From an uncultured Clostridium sp. (GTDB lineage: Bacteria; Bacillota; Clostridia; TANB77; CAG-508): a stretch of DNA of 22,864 nucleotides. Under the pieces are notes generated by a model. It did not search any database. It saw nothing but the letters and a program-made list of their open reading frames with translations, and was not told where the DNA came from. Shown piece after piece: positions 8,680 to 17,446 of this stretch. Each line of letters opens with the position of its first letter. The first letter of the stretch is position 1. The translations under genes were made by a program, and so were the position numbers. The stretch lies in contig USOV01000013.1 in NCBI GenBank assembly GCA_900556455.1, forward strand, positions 1-22,864, given 5' to 3'.

Positions 8680-9735
8680 ATGAATATAAAAGATTATGGA
8701 TTGAAAGAAAACATATTAAGGAAAGTTGATAAAAATAAAACTATTGCTAGAATAATTGCAACACATAAAGATAGATACGAAATTGCATGTGACAATGGAA
8801 ATGGATTTGCAAAAATAAAAAGAGGTTGCTATTATGATAATCCAAACAGTGTTTATCCTACAACAGGAGATTTTGTCGTGATAGAATGGAATGAATCTGG
8901 AGATAGTATGATTTATGAAACACTAAAAAGAGAAAGTTCATTTTCAAGAACAGCGGCTTCGAGTGATAGAAAAAGAGAATTACATAACCAGCATGAACAA
9001 TTGGTAGCAGCAAATTTTGACTATGTTTTTATTATGCAATCACTAAATAATAATTTTAATATAAATAGAATTGAAAGATATTTAAGCTTGACTTGGGAGT
9101 CTGGAGGGATTCCAGTAATTATTTTAACCAAAAGTGATTTAGTTCAAAATGTACAAGATTATATTGATGAGGTACAAAGTATTGCTTTTGGTGTAGATGT
9201 ATATGCGATAAGTTGTGCAAATAAAAACGGTATAGAAAATATAAAAAAATATTTTTCAAAAGGAAATACAATTGTGTTTTTAGGCTCTTCGGGAGTTGGA
9301 AAATCAACACTTGTTAACACTTTATATGGTGAAGATGTAATGAAAACTTCTGAAATTAGAGAAGAAGATTCAAGAGGTAGACATACAACGACATCAAGAA
9401 ATTTGATAATGTTGCCAAACGGTGCAATGATTATAGATACACCTGGAATGAGAGAACTTGGTATGTGGAATGCCGAAAGTGGTATAAATAAAACATTTAG
9501 TGATATAGAAAGTTTGAGTCAAATGTGCAAATATCCAAATTGTACACATACAAATGAACCAGGATGTAGAATATTAGAAGCAATAGAAAAAGGAGAATTA
9601 CAAAAAGAAAGATTTGAACAATATTTGAAATTACAAAAAGAGTCACAGTATAATACAGATTCGGAACAATATCTAAAAAGTAAGAAAGAAAAATTTAAGG
9701 AAATATCAAAAATTAATAAACATAACACAAAATAG
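8680..9735 (+). CDS. rsgA: ribosome small subunit-dependent GTPase RsgA
   Basis: RsgA is a circularly permuted GTPase that tests late 30S ribosome assembly. The sequence shows the permuted motif order: G4 TKSD at 150-153, G1 GSSGVGKS at 202-209 and G3 DTPG at 253-256, after an N-terminal OB-fold region. A zinc knuckle follows with C283, C288, H290 and C296 (CKYPNCTH...GC). The Lys- and Glu-rich tail after residue about 320 is longer than in many homologues. The start has an AAAGAGGA site 19 bases after queH, so it probably belongs to the same operon as ruvB, the glycosyltransferase and queH. Confidence 0.96.
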   Translation: MNIKDYGLKENILRKVDKNKTIARIIATHKDRYEIACDNGNGFAKIKRGCYYDNPNSVYPTTGDFVVIEWNESGDSMIYETLKRESSFSRTAASSDRKRELHNQHEQLVAANFDYVFIMQSLNNNFNINRIERYLSLTWESGGIPVIILTKSDLVQNVQDYIDEVQSIAFGVDVYAISCANKNGIENIKKYFSKGNTIVFLGSSGVGKSTLVNTLYGEDVMKTSEIREEDSRGRHTTTSRNLIMLPNGAMIIDTPGMRELGMWNAESGINKTFSDIESLSQMCKYPNCTHTNEPGCRILEAIEKGELQKERFEQYLKLQKESQYNTDSEQYLKSKKEKFKEISKINKHNTK

Positions 9736-9736
9736 T

Positions 9737-9750
9737 AATTTGAAAGTGAG
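9737..9750 (+). repeat. 14-base direct repeat AATTTGAAAGTGAG, copy 1
   Basis: An identical 14-mer occurs at 10061-10074. Copy 1 follows the rsgA stop codon and lies upstream of the DUF1653 gene. Both copies are preceded by AATAAACA within 25 bases, so a slightly longer degenerate repeat may be involved. Confidence 0.6.
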
Positions 9751-9790
9751 ATGTAATTATAAATAAATAAAACAAAGGAGAGAATATAAA

Positions 9791-10024
9791 ATGAGAGAAG
9801 TAAAAATAAAAGGAGTTTACAGACATTACAAAGGAGATTTCTATATTGTTGAAGATATAATTTACCATAGCGAAACTTGTGAGAAAATGGTGGCATATAG
9901 AGCATTATATGGAGATAATAAATTATGGTGTAGACCTTATGATATGTTTTTAGATGAAATAAATAAAAATGGTCAAAAATATAGATTTGAATTACAAGAT
10001 ATAAAAAGTGTAAAAGATAAATAA
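9791..10024 (+). CDS. DUF1653 family small protein
   Basis: This 77-residue soluble protein matches the DUF1653 pattern: GVYRHYKGDFYIVEDI, HSETCE, LYGDNKLWCRP and MF near the end. The family is common in bacteria and has no established reaction. The start has an AAAGGAGAG ribosome binding site at a good distance. It lies 55 bases after rsgA and may be read from the same transcript. Confidence 0.85.
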   Translation: MREVKIKGVYRHYKGDFYIVEDIIYHSETCEKMVAYRALYGDNKLWCRPYDMFLDEINKNGQKYRFELQDIKSVKDK

Positions 10025-10060
10025 ATAATAACACGAAAAGAGTTAAAGATGAATAAACAC

Positions 10061-10074
10061 AATTTGAAAGTGAG
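10061..10074 (+). repeat. 14-base direct repeat AATTTGAAAGTGAG, copy 2
   Basis: Identical to 9737-9750. Here the GTGAG end lies nine bases before the ATG at 10084 and may act as its weak ribosome binding site. Confidence 0.6.
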
Positions 10075-10083
10075 TTCAACCAT

Positions 10084-10497
10084 ATGAAAAATAAAACAAA
10101 TAAAAAATATGATATATTAATGATTATATGGGGATTATTATTAGGTTTGATTGAGTTTTTATTTATATTTTCTGGCTTATTAGAAAAGATAAATATTTCG
10201 TTTATAAAAGCACCATATGCAAAAAATCTATTAATTTTATCAATTATTTCTATATGTTTTAGAATAATAACTTATATAATTCAGTTACCTTATAAACAAA
10301 AACTTGAAAATAAAAATGAAGTAATGAAAAATAGACATTTAGCTTTGATTTGCAGCATAATAAGTATAACAACAATGTTCTTGGTACTGTGGAGTGCAGA
10401 AATGAGTGGGACTCCAGAAAATTCCTTGTTTTCAATAATAGTTTTAACAGTAGAATTTGTTTCTGTTCAAATCCCATTTTTATTACCAATTTATTAA
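10084..10497 (+). CDS. hypothetical four-helix membrane protein
   Basis: I do not recognise the family. The 137-residue protein has four hydrophobic segments at about residues 8-30, 44-65, 82-103 and 112-135, with basic residues between them, so it should sit in the cytoplasmic membrane. It has no obvious catalytic motif. The ribosome binding site is weak (GTGAG, nine bases upstream). It ends 35 bases before a possible promoter for the next gene. Confidence 0.65.
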   Translation: MKNKTNKKYDILMIIWGLLLGLIEFLFIFSGLLEKINISFIKAPYAKNLLILSIISICFRIITYIIQLPYKQKLENKNEVMKNRHLALICSIISITTMFLVLWSAEMSGTPENSLFSIIVLTVEFVSVQIPFLLPIY

Positions 10498-10532
10498 TTA
10501 TATAAAATAATGGAACAATAATTGTAAAAGTA

Positions 10533-10561
10533 TTGCGAATAAAATCGGAATATGATAAAAT
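10533..10561 (+). promoter_or_regulatory. candidate promoter for the DUF3298 gene
   Basis: TTGCGA (10533-10538), a 17-base spacer and TAAAAT (10556-10561) with an extended -10 TG at 10553-10554. A transcript starting here would carry the hairpin at 10617-10658 in its leader. Confidence 0.4.
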
Positions 10562-10616
10562 AATCAAAAATGATGAATACATTGTTGCTGGACTAGGCTT
10601 ACAAGGGTATAATAAC

Positions 10617-10658
10617 AAAACCTATTCCTCAAGCATATATTTACTTGAGGGGGTTTTT
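10617..10658 (+). promoter_or_regulatory. hairpin covering the ribosome binding site of the DUF3298 gene
   Basis: CCTCAAG (10627-10633) pairs with CTTGAGG (10644-10650) around a 10-base loop. AAAACC (10617-10622) can pair with GGTTTT (10652-10657). The 3' arm contains the GAGGGGG ribosome binding site, and the five Ts run straight into the ATG at 10659. It could be an SD-masking hairpin, or a terminator for the upstream gene that doubles as the start region. Confidence 0.6.
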
Positions 10659-11288
10659 ATGTTTAAAATTGATAATAATGTTTTAGAAAGAAAAATGATG
10701 TATGAAGGTGCGACAGTTCTTACATACAAAATTAACTATCCATCTATTAAAGCAAAAGTTCATAACTTTGGAGTGGTTAATTTCAACATGTATAACAAAA
10801 AACAAGCTTTGGATTTGCAAAGAAGAAGCGAAAATGAGCTGTTTAAACAGGCAGTTGAGCTCTATAAGTATAATAAAAAGAATGGCTACCCACAAAGAGC
10901 ATATGAGGTTGTTCGAAATTATGAAATAACATTAAATGCAAATAATGTTATAAGCTTGTATGCAGATGAATACATCTATTCAGGTGGAGCACATGGAGAT
11001 ACTGTGCGCTCATCACAAAACTGGAATATGATAACAGGAAGAATGATAAAACTTGAAGATGTATTTAGAAATAATCCATATTTTTTAGTAGACATCTTCC
11101 AAGAAATAAACAGACAGATTGCAGCAAATCCACGAATATTTTTTGAAGACAGCTGCGGGCTTGTTATAAGTACATTTAATCCAAATAGCTTCTATTTGAC
11201 TAAAGATGCAGTATATATTTATTACCAGCACTATGATATAGCACCATATTCAACAGGAATACCAACATTTAGAATAAAAAAAATGTAA
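10659..11288 (+). CDS. DUF4163/DUF3298 (RsiV-like) soluble protein
   Basis: The 209-residue protein carries a DUF4163-like N-terminal half and a DUF3298-like C-terminal half, the pair that forms the extracytoplasmic lysozyme-binding domain of the anti-sigma factor RsiV. The YIYSGGAHG motif and a C-terminal YYQHYDIAPYSTG segment are seen. Unlike RsiV there is no N-terminal sigma-binding part, no transmembrane helix and no signal peptide, so its location and function are unclear. An in-frame TTG at 10533 would add 42 residues, but the GAGGGGG five bases before the ATG at 10659 decides the start. A hairpin covers this site. The next gene is a polysaccharide deacetylase. Confidence 0.75.
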   Translation: MFKIDNNVLERKMMYEGATVLTYKINYPSIKAKVHNFGVVNFNMYNKKQALDLQRRSENELFKQAVELYKYNKKNGYPQRAYEVVRNYEITLNANNVISLYADEYIYSGGAHGDTVRSSQNWNMITGRMIKLEDVFRNNPYFLVDIFQEINRQIAANPRIFFEDSCGLVISTFNPNSFYLTKDAVYIYYQHYDIAPYSTGIPTFRIKKM

Positions 11289-11289
11289 A

Positions 11290-11317
11290 AAATCTATTAA
11301 AATGTATTAATAGATTT
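11290..11317 (+). other. AT-rich perfect hairpin between genes
   Basis: AAATCTATTA (11290-11299) and TAATAGATTT (11308-11317) form a 10-base stem with an 8-base loop just after the DUF3298 stop codon. It is followed by As rather than Ts, so it is a poor terminator on the + strand and may be an mRNA-stabilising or processing structure. Confidence 0.4.
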
Positions 11318-11366
11318 ACAAAAAAAATAAAATAAAAAATATATAAAAAAAGAAGGATGATATATA

Positions 11367-12122
11367 ATGAAAAAAGTTTTAATATATGGTTTAATAGTTT
11401 TAGTAATAATATTAGTAGCAGTTCTAGTATTACTATATTCAAATCCAACTGTTGCGGTTTTGGGGTATCATGATTTTGGGAAAGATGTTGATGATTCTAA
11501 CACTTTTATACTAAATATAGAAAAGTTCGAAGAACAGTTAAAATACTTAAAAAAACATCATTACAGAACTCTGACTTTAGAGGAATTCTATGAATATAAA
11601 CAAAATAAAAAGAAATTCCCACACAAATGTGTATTAATTACCATGGATGATGGGTACCAATCAAATTATGAACTAGCATTTCCACTATTAAAAAAATATA
11701 ACATGAATGCAACAGTTTTCTGCGTGGGAAAAAATACTGAGGAAGGCTATGCAGGATGTATGAGTAAAGAAACTCTAAAAAAAGTCAAAGAAGAATACCC
11801 TAATATAGATATAGCATCACATTCATATAATTTACATGAAAAAGGTGCATACAATATTGGAAAAGATGAATTAAGAGAAGATTTTTCAAAATGCAAAAAT
11901 GTTATACAAACAGAATATTTAGCATATCCTTTTGGAGATTATAACGAAAATTTTGTAGAAGTTTTAGAAGAAAACAACTTCAAATTAGCATTTACATTTG
12001 GTCCAGGAAAAGAACACAGAAAAGCAAAACACTCAGATTCAAACTATAGAATACCAAGACTATGTATTTCAAGCAATATGCCAATGTGGAAATTTGCAAT
12101 AAGAATAGCATTACCATTTTAA
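11367..12122 (+). CDS. membrane-anchored polysaccharide deacetylase (CE4 / NodB fold)
   Basis: This enzyme probably removes acetyl groups from a cell-envelope polysaccharide outside the membrane. The 251-residue protein has one N-terminal transmembrane anchor (about residues 5-25) and then a NodB-like domain: metal/catalytic motif TMDDG at 92-96, SHSYNLH at 151-157 with H152 and H157, AYPFGDYN at 186-193 and a LAFTFGPG strand at 207-214. The His motif is HX4H, not the HX3H of classical PgdA, as in a clostridial/IcaB-like branch, so the substrate should not be assumed to be peptidoglycan. The ATG has an AGAAGGATG site. A strong terminator starts inside its stop codon. Confidence 0.87.
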   Translation: MKKVLIYGLIVLVIILVAVLVLLYSNPTVAVLGYHDFGKDVDDSNTFILNIEKFEEQLKYLKKHHYRTLTLEEFYEYKQNKKKFPHKCVLITMDDGYQSNYELAFPLLKKYNMNATVFCVGKNTEEGYAGCMSKETLKKVKEEYPNIDIASHSYNLHEKGAYNIGKDELREDFSKCKNVIQTEYLAYPFGDYNENFVEVLEENNFKLAFTFGPGKEHRKAKHSDSNYRIPRLCISSNMPMWKFAIRIALPF

Positions 12123-12152
12123 AAAGATTTGAGCTACGGCTCAAATCTTTTT
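12121..12152 (+). terminator. terminator with C(UACG)G tetraloop
   Basis: AAAAAGATTTGAGC (12121-12134) and GCTCAAATCTTTTT (12139-12152) form a perfect 14-base stem closed by TACG. In RNA this is a cUACGg tetraloop of the very stable UNCG class. The structure overlaps the deacetylase stop codon and is followed by more Ts. Confidence 0.92.
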
Positions 12153-12244
12153 ATTTTGAAATATTTATTGGTAATTAGTAGAAAAAAATTATTAGATGTG
12201 ATATATTACTCTTGAAAAGAAACTCGTTACAAGGAGGAAATATA

Positions 12245-13181
12245 ATGAAAAAAGTATCACTAGTTATACCAATGTATTATGAAGAAGAGGTGGCAGAAGA
12301 ATGCTATAAAAGAGTAAAAGAGGTTTTAACTTCTTTAGAAAATTATGAATATGAGGTTGTTTTCGTAAATGATGGAAGTAAAGATAAAACATTAGAAATA
12401 TTAGAAAAAATTGCTTCTGAGGATAAAAATGTAAAAGTTATATCATTTGCAAGAAATTTTGGACATCAATGTGCGGTAACAGCAGGATTAAAAGAAGTAA
12501 CTGGTGATGCAGTTGTTATAATAGATGCAGACCTTCAAGACCCACCAGAACTTATTCCAGATATGCTTAAATTATGGGAAGAAGGAAATGAAGTAATTTA
12601 TGCAAAACGTAAGAGAAGAGAGGGAGAATCGGCATTTAAACTATTTACTGCAAAAATGTTTTATAAAACATTAAATGGGCTTTCTGATGTGGAAATACCA
12701 AAAGATACAGGAGACTTTAGACTAGTAGACAAAAAAGTAGTAGATGTTATTAATTCATTACCAGAACATAACAAATTTTTAAGAGGACTATTTAGCTGGG
12801 TTGGATTTAAACAAGCTCCTTTTGAATATGAAAGAAAAGAGAGGTTCGCAGGAAAAACAAAATACCCATTAAAGAAAATGCTAAAACTTGCATCTGACCG
12901 GAATAATTAGTTTTTCCACTAAACCACTAAAAATAATTGGAGGAATAGGAATTGCATCTATTTTTATATCTTTCTTAGTTTTACTATATGCAATACTTTC
13001 ATTTATATTTAAATGGAATAACTTAACTGCCGGCTGGACTTCAATTATGGTAGCAATAACATTTTTTACAGGAGTACAACTATTGTCAATTTGGATAATG
13101 TCTGAATATATTGCAAGAATTTATGATGAAGCAAAAGGAAGACCACAATATATAGTTGATAAAAAGATAAATATTGATTAG
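12245..13181 (+). CDS. GT2 polyprenyl-phosphate sugar synthase, expressed through a +1 shift at CGG-A
   Basis: This second DPM1/GtrB-like glycosyltransferase shows VPMYYEEE, FVNDGS, DADLQDPPE and KDTGDFRLVD in the GT-A domain and two C-terminal transmembrane helices. The first frame runs from the ATG at 12245 (AAGGAGG at 12231-12237) for 218 codons and would stop at 12908-12910. The rest is in the +1 frame from 12900 to 13181. Joining them by skipping C12899 gives 311 residues, against 314 in the paralogue at 7147. The junction becomes LASD-G-IISFSTKPL, aligning with LAID-G-ITAFTTSPL of the paralogue with no gap. It could be a pseudogene or an assembly error, but the match to the three polA sites argues for recoding. 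Confidence 0.85.
12899..12902 (+). other. CGG-A recoding site 1 (GT2 gene)
   Basis: The upstream frame reads GAC then CGG (12899-12901), followed by A. Homology resumes at GGA (12900-12902), one base forward. Without a shift, translation ends two codons later at TAG 12908. Confidence 0.8.
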
Positions 13182-13190
13182 GAGAAAAAA

Positions 13191-14714
13191 TTGGAAAATA
13201 AAGTTTTAAAAAATGTATTAATAATATTAATACTGCTGATAACAGTATCTTCTGTTATAATTCCTAAAGAGTTAAATAATTTAGATGAATTATGGAATTA
13301 TAATTTTGCAAGAAATATTGCAGACGGGTTACTTCCATATAAAGATTTTAATATGGTACAAATGCCACTTCTGCCTATTATATGTGGTACAATTTTAAAA
13401 CTAACATCTAATGAACTCATAATAATGAGAATACTTGCAACATTGCTAATTACAGCAATATTGTTTGTTACATACAAAATATTTGAAATTTTGAAAATCC
13501 ATCAATATATTATAAATATATTGATAATAGGTATATACCTATTGCTTAAGGAACATTTTTGCATAGATTACAATTTTGCAACATTATTGATAATATTAAT
13601 TACAATATACTATGAACTTAAAAGTTTATCAAAGAGCAAAGAAATTTTAAATGTAAGTAAAAACGACTTCTGGCTTGGAATATTAGTTGGCACGAGTATT
13701 GCCTTTAAACAAACAACAGGTATTTTTGTATCTGTAATATTCATATTATATAAATTACTACTTTGTTCTAAAAAAGAAGATTTAAAAAAAGTTTTGAAAA
13801 TAATTTTTATAAGATTATTAGGAGTATTAATTCCAATAGTTCTACTTTTAATTTATTTAAGCTTAAATAATATTTGGAAGGATTTTTTAGATTATACAGT
13901 ATACTCTTTAAAAACATTTACAAATAAAATATCATATTTAAAATTAGTAAAAGGAAATTACGGAAAAATTATTGCAGTGTTAAGTACTTTAGTGCCACTG
14001 ACAATTTTGGTAATGTATTTTACTTCTGTTTGTAAAAAAATAAAAACAGATGAGCAAAAAAATATATTTATATTATTTTGCTATAGCGTGGCAGCATTTA
14101 TTGTGGTATATCCAATATCTGATAGTATACATTTTTTAATAGGTGCTTTTCCAACTTTGATATCTATAGCATATTTGGTATTTGTAGTGGCTAAAAAAAT
14201 AATAGAAAAATACTGCAATAGAAAGCTTGTATATGGAACTGAATGTTTTATAAAATGTGCAACTACAATAAGTGTATTGATTTTAGCAATCTATTCAATT
14301 ACACTTTTAATGAAATATATTAGTACATGTGGAAGTTATACAGACCTAACTCATTTTAAATATATACCAGCTTCTAGTGAACATATACAAAAAATTGATG
14401 ATTTTATATTAGAACAAAATCAAGAGGGGAAAGAAGTATATATATTAGATGCGACAGCAGCGATTTATATGATACCAATAGATAAATACAACAAAGATTA
14501 TGATATGTTCCTAAAAGGCAATCTAGGAGAAAAGGGAGAAGAAGGACAAATTGACAAGTTAGAGAACGAACATAACGCAGTAATACTAATAATGAAAGAA
14601 AATTATAGAAGAAATTGGCAAAACCCTGAAAAGGTAAGAAAATATATAATAAACAATTGGACAAAAATCGGAGAAATACAGAATTTTGATATATACTATA
14701 AGAATGGAGAATAA
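13191..14714 (+). CDS. multi-spanning GT-C-like glycosyltransferase
   Basis: This 507-residue protein has about ten to twelve hydrophobic helices and a soluble C-terminal tail of about 100 residues. An acidic motif in the first extracytoplasmic loop (LDELWNY, D32/E33) and a following LPYKDFN..Q.PL segment resemble GT-C enzymes of the GT39/ArnT type, which use polyprenyl-phosphate sugars outside the membrane. The start is TTG at 13191 with GGAGAA at 13181-13186, nine bases after the preceding GT2 stop. Its position after a polyprenyl-phosphate sugar synthase fits a donor-acceptor pair. The acceptor is unknown and the family call is by topology and motif only. Confidence 0.72.
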   Translation: MENKVLKNVLIILILLITVSSVIIPKELNNLDELWNYNFARNIADGLLPYKDFNMVQMPLLPIICGTILKLTSNELIIMRILATLLITAILFVTYKIFEILKIHQYIINILIIGIYLLLKEHFCIDYNFATLLIILITIYYELKSLSKSKEILNVSKNDFWLGILVGTSIAFKQTTGIFVSVIFILYKLLLCSKKEDLKKVLKIIFIRLLGVLIPIVLLLIYLSLNNIWKDFLDYTVYSLKTFTNKISYLKLVKGNYGKIIAVLSTLVPLTILVMYFTSVCKKIKTDEQKNIFILFCYSVAAFIVVYPISDSIHFLIGAFPTLISIAYLVFVVAKKIIEKYCNRKLVYGTECFIKCATTISVLILAIYSITLLMKYISTCGSYTDLTHFKYIPASSEHIQKIDDFILEQNQEGKEVYILDATAAIYMIPIDKYNKDYDMFLKGNLGEKGEEGQIDKLENEHNAVILIMKENYRRNWQNPEKVRKYIINNWTKIGEIQNFDIYYKNGE

Positions 14715-14716
14715 CA

Positions 14717-17446
14717 TTGAATATAGCAAATGAACAAATTATTAATTTCATATGGGATATGGTGTTTGTGCTAATGGCAGATATCACAATATGTTATTTA
14801 ATAAATAGAAAAAACCAAAGAAAAGAAATAATAAAAACTAGTATACTATTATTAGCAACACTAATTATGAATATTATATTAGGTGTTACGACTAAAGTAA
14901 ATTTGAGCATATTGTTGCTAGGCTATGAAGTAATATGCTGGATTATTATAATTGATGCAATAATAGCAAACAAGAAAAATATATCAATTACACTTAACAA
15001 AAATGAAAAATTATTAATGATTATTTCTATATTTATAGGCATTTTGGCTATAATTATACTATTTAAAAGTAATGTGTTTTATATATCACCAATGAAGGAT
15101 AATATATATATAGGAAACTACTATTTTAATGCAGATACGCATAGAAGTATAGTACAAATATCTTCGGCAAAAGATGTAACACATAAAATACATCCGTTAT
15201 ATAGATTTATTGTTTTACCAATAATGTTACCACTTATCATAATGAATGAATTACTAAAAGGACATGTATATTTTTATTATTTAGAGATTATTAGTGCATA
15301 TGTTATATGCTTTATGCAAATTATTTGTAATGCATTATCGGCAATCATAATGTACAAAATCTTAAAAAAGGAAAAACTAAAAGAACCTATAAGTATACTT
15401 GGTACAATAACATTTGCACTTAGTTTATCAATGATTTGGACTAGCATACTGCCAGAAACATATGCAATTACTACAATTACATTATTGATGTTTATGTATT
15501 TATATCAAAGGAAAAATCTTTTTTGTGTAGCTTGTGCAATATTGGCCATTGGCTCTAATATTATGGCAATAGTTCCAATTGGTTTAATTTTACTTGTCGA
15601 GATAATAAAAAATAGAAAAAAACTCAAAAAGTTTTTCTATATTATGTTAATTGTTGCTATAGTGGTAGGAATAATAACAATTCCATATTTATCTAAATAT
15701 ATTACTGAATGGATGTATACATCAAAAAGTGCTTCAGAAACCTTTACTGATTCTATCAATTATTTTTTGATACCATTACTATATGGACCTAATTTTATAA
15801 GAAATGGTTCACTTTTTGTACAAATAAACATTTTTGAACCAATAGTAGCAGGACTTTTAGGGATATTCATGATTTTTGCAATTATAGGGTACATCACTAA
15901 TTGTAAAAAAATAATACCTAATGTTTGTTTGATATACTTGATAGTGGCTTATGGATTACATGTTATATTTGGCTATGGTTTTGTAAACGGTATCCTTTAT
16001 AGTCCTTTATATTGTTGGCCATTTGTACTATTAATATCATATGGAATAAATTATATATATGAAAAGATAAATAAGAAAAAAATATTTATAATAATGCTTG
16101 TTTCTCTAATATTATCTGTATTAATATATAACTTTAAATGGGTCATAAAGATGGGGGATTATTTACATCAAGAAGAATTTAATATATCGACACAAAAAAA
16201 TGGAGGGATATATAAATACTTAAAAAATGGAGATTATTTTGAAACATTGTTTTACTATAATGAAGCATTATATAGATGTAGCGACGGAAAGGAAATAGTG
16301 AAACATATAGACCAACTTATGGTAGAAGAAGACTATGTTGTGGGGTTGCTAAAAGATAGCAATTGGTTTAAAATATATTTTGAAGACAATGAATTGAAAT
16401 TAAATATTTCAAATAGAATAGAAACAATTGAAAAGGATAATTTTTATATTTTTGGAATGGGATTAAGAAAAAAATTTATTTTAACAAAAGAAAATGCTAC
16501 AAAATATAAATTAATAGAATATGACACTAAAAAAGATATTTTAACAAATCTCACAATAGAAAAAATTGATTATAAAAATTATACAATATTTTTTAATAAC
16601 AATATAAAAATATATGAAAACGAATATGGCATATATATTGAAACTGAGGGACAAATAGAAACGCTAGATGATAGTATATATATTAATATACCAAATTTTG
16701 CAGGGTATGAGCATGAAGAACAGCTGAAAATTTTGTTTAATGAAGTTATGATAAATATAACTGAAGATGGACCAAAACCAAATTTTATTGCTTATGATGG
16801 GGTGTGGTATAGAGATGCTTGCATAGTAGCTAAAGTATTGCAAGAAACTAATAATTTAGAACAAATATACACGTGGATAAATAGTATAGACAAAATTTAT
16901 GATGAACAAAATGGAGTAAAAGAGGCTGATAATTTAGGACAAGTATTATATTTAATTTCACTAACAAAAAATAAAAATCAATTGATTATAGAAAAAGTGT
17001 TACAAGAAGCAGAAAATTTAAGAACAGAAGATGGATATATAGACGGATTTACAGATGGAAACAAACATCCTGTTTATCAAACAAAGTGGCTAATATATGG
17101 AATGGAAGAGTTAGGTATTGATAGTTTTTACTACAAAGTTCCAGATATAATTGATAGTTATGCTGAATTATTATGGTTTTATAAAGAAGAAAATACTCAC
17201 AAAATAAAAAATAATGACAGATGGCAATACTTAGAGTTTGCCAATTTACACTATAATAAAAGTAAAATAAATTACAGAAATACAATGTATCCAATTTCTA
17301 ATGAAATATTACCAAGCAAAGCAAATTTTGAAAATATGAATTTATTAAACAAAAATTTTTCAAAAGCACATATTGTTACACCACATGCTTGGAGTGCATC
17401 AGAAATGTTTTTATATTTATTAGACTTGGATAGGGGGAACATATGA
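14717..17446 (+). CDS. GT-C-like membrane protein fused to a large C-terminal soluble domain
   Basis: The 909-residue protein has about 13 hydrophobic helices in residues 1-460. The first long outside loop carries YFNADTHR and, about 20 residues later, HPLYRF. This D...HPL layout is seen in uncharacterised GT-C-like families. The last 450 residues are soluble. Their end contains YDGVWYRDACIVAKVL and helical pairs suggestive of an (alpha/alpha)6 six-hairpin glycosidase-like fold, but I cannot assign a family. The start is TTG at 14717 with GGAGA at 14706-14710, two bases after the previous stop. The end overlaps the UbiA start (ATGA). It may transfer and trim a sugar on an exported polymer; this is inference. 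Confidence 0.65.
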   Translation: MNIANEQIINFIWDMVFVLMADITICYLINRKNQRKEIIKTSILLLATLIMNIILGVTTKVNLSILLLGYEVICWIIIIDAIIANKKNISITLNKNEKLLMIISIFIGILAIIILFKSNVFYISPMKDNIYIGNYYFNADTHRSIVQISSAKDVTHKIHPLYRFIVLPIMLPLIIMNELLKGHVYFYYLEIISAYVICFMQIICNALSAIIMYKILKKEKLKEPISILGTITFALSLSMIWTSILPETYAITTITLLMFMYLYQRKNLFCVACAILAIGSNIMAIVPIGLILLVEIIKNRKKLKKFFYIMLIVAIVVGIITIPYLSKYITEWMYTSKSASETFTDSINYFLIPLLYGPNFIRNGSLFVQINIFEPIVAGLLGIFMIFAIIGYITNCKKIIPNVCLIYLIVAYGLHVIFGYGFVNGILYSPLYCWPFVLLISYGINYIYEKINKKKIFIIMLVSLILSVLIYNFKWVIKMGDYLHQEEFNISTQKNGGIYKYLKNGDYFETLFYYNEALYRCSDGKEIVKHIDQLMVEEDYVVGLLKDSNWFKIYFEDNELKLNISNRIETIEKDNFYIFGMGLRKKFILTKENATKYKLIEYDTKKDILTNLTIEKIDYKNYTIFFNNNIKIYENEYGIYIETEGQIETLDDSIYINIPNFAGYEHEEQLKILFNEVMINITEDGPKPNFIAYDGVWYRDACIVAKVLQETNNLEQIYTWINSIDKIYDEQNGVKEADNLGQVLYLISLTKNKNQLIIEKVLQEAENLRTEDGYIDGFTDGNKHPVYQTKWLIYGMEELGIDSFYYKVPDIIDSYAELLWFYKEENTHKIKNNDRWQYLEFANLHYNKSKINYRNTMYPISNEILPSKANFENMNLLNKNFSKAHIVTPHAWSASEMFLYLLDLDRGNI

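Noticed and set aside
9519..10079. minus-strand 186-codon ORF across the end of rsgA and the DUF1653 gene
   Set aside because: It overlaps two recognised genes and encodes AT-driven Phe/Leu/Tyr-rich sequence only.
10533..10658. TTG start at 10533 giving a 251-residue DUF3298 protein
   Set aside because: The ATG at 10659 has a strong ribosome binding site, and the upstream 42 codons overlap a likely promoter and hairpin and look non-coding.
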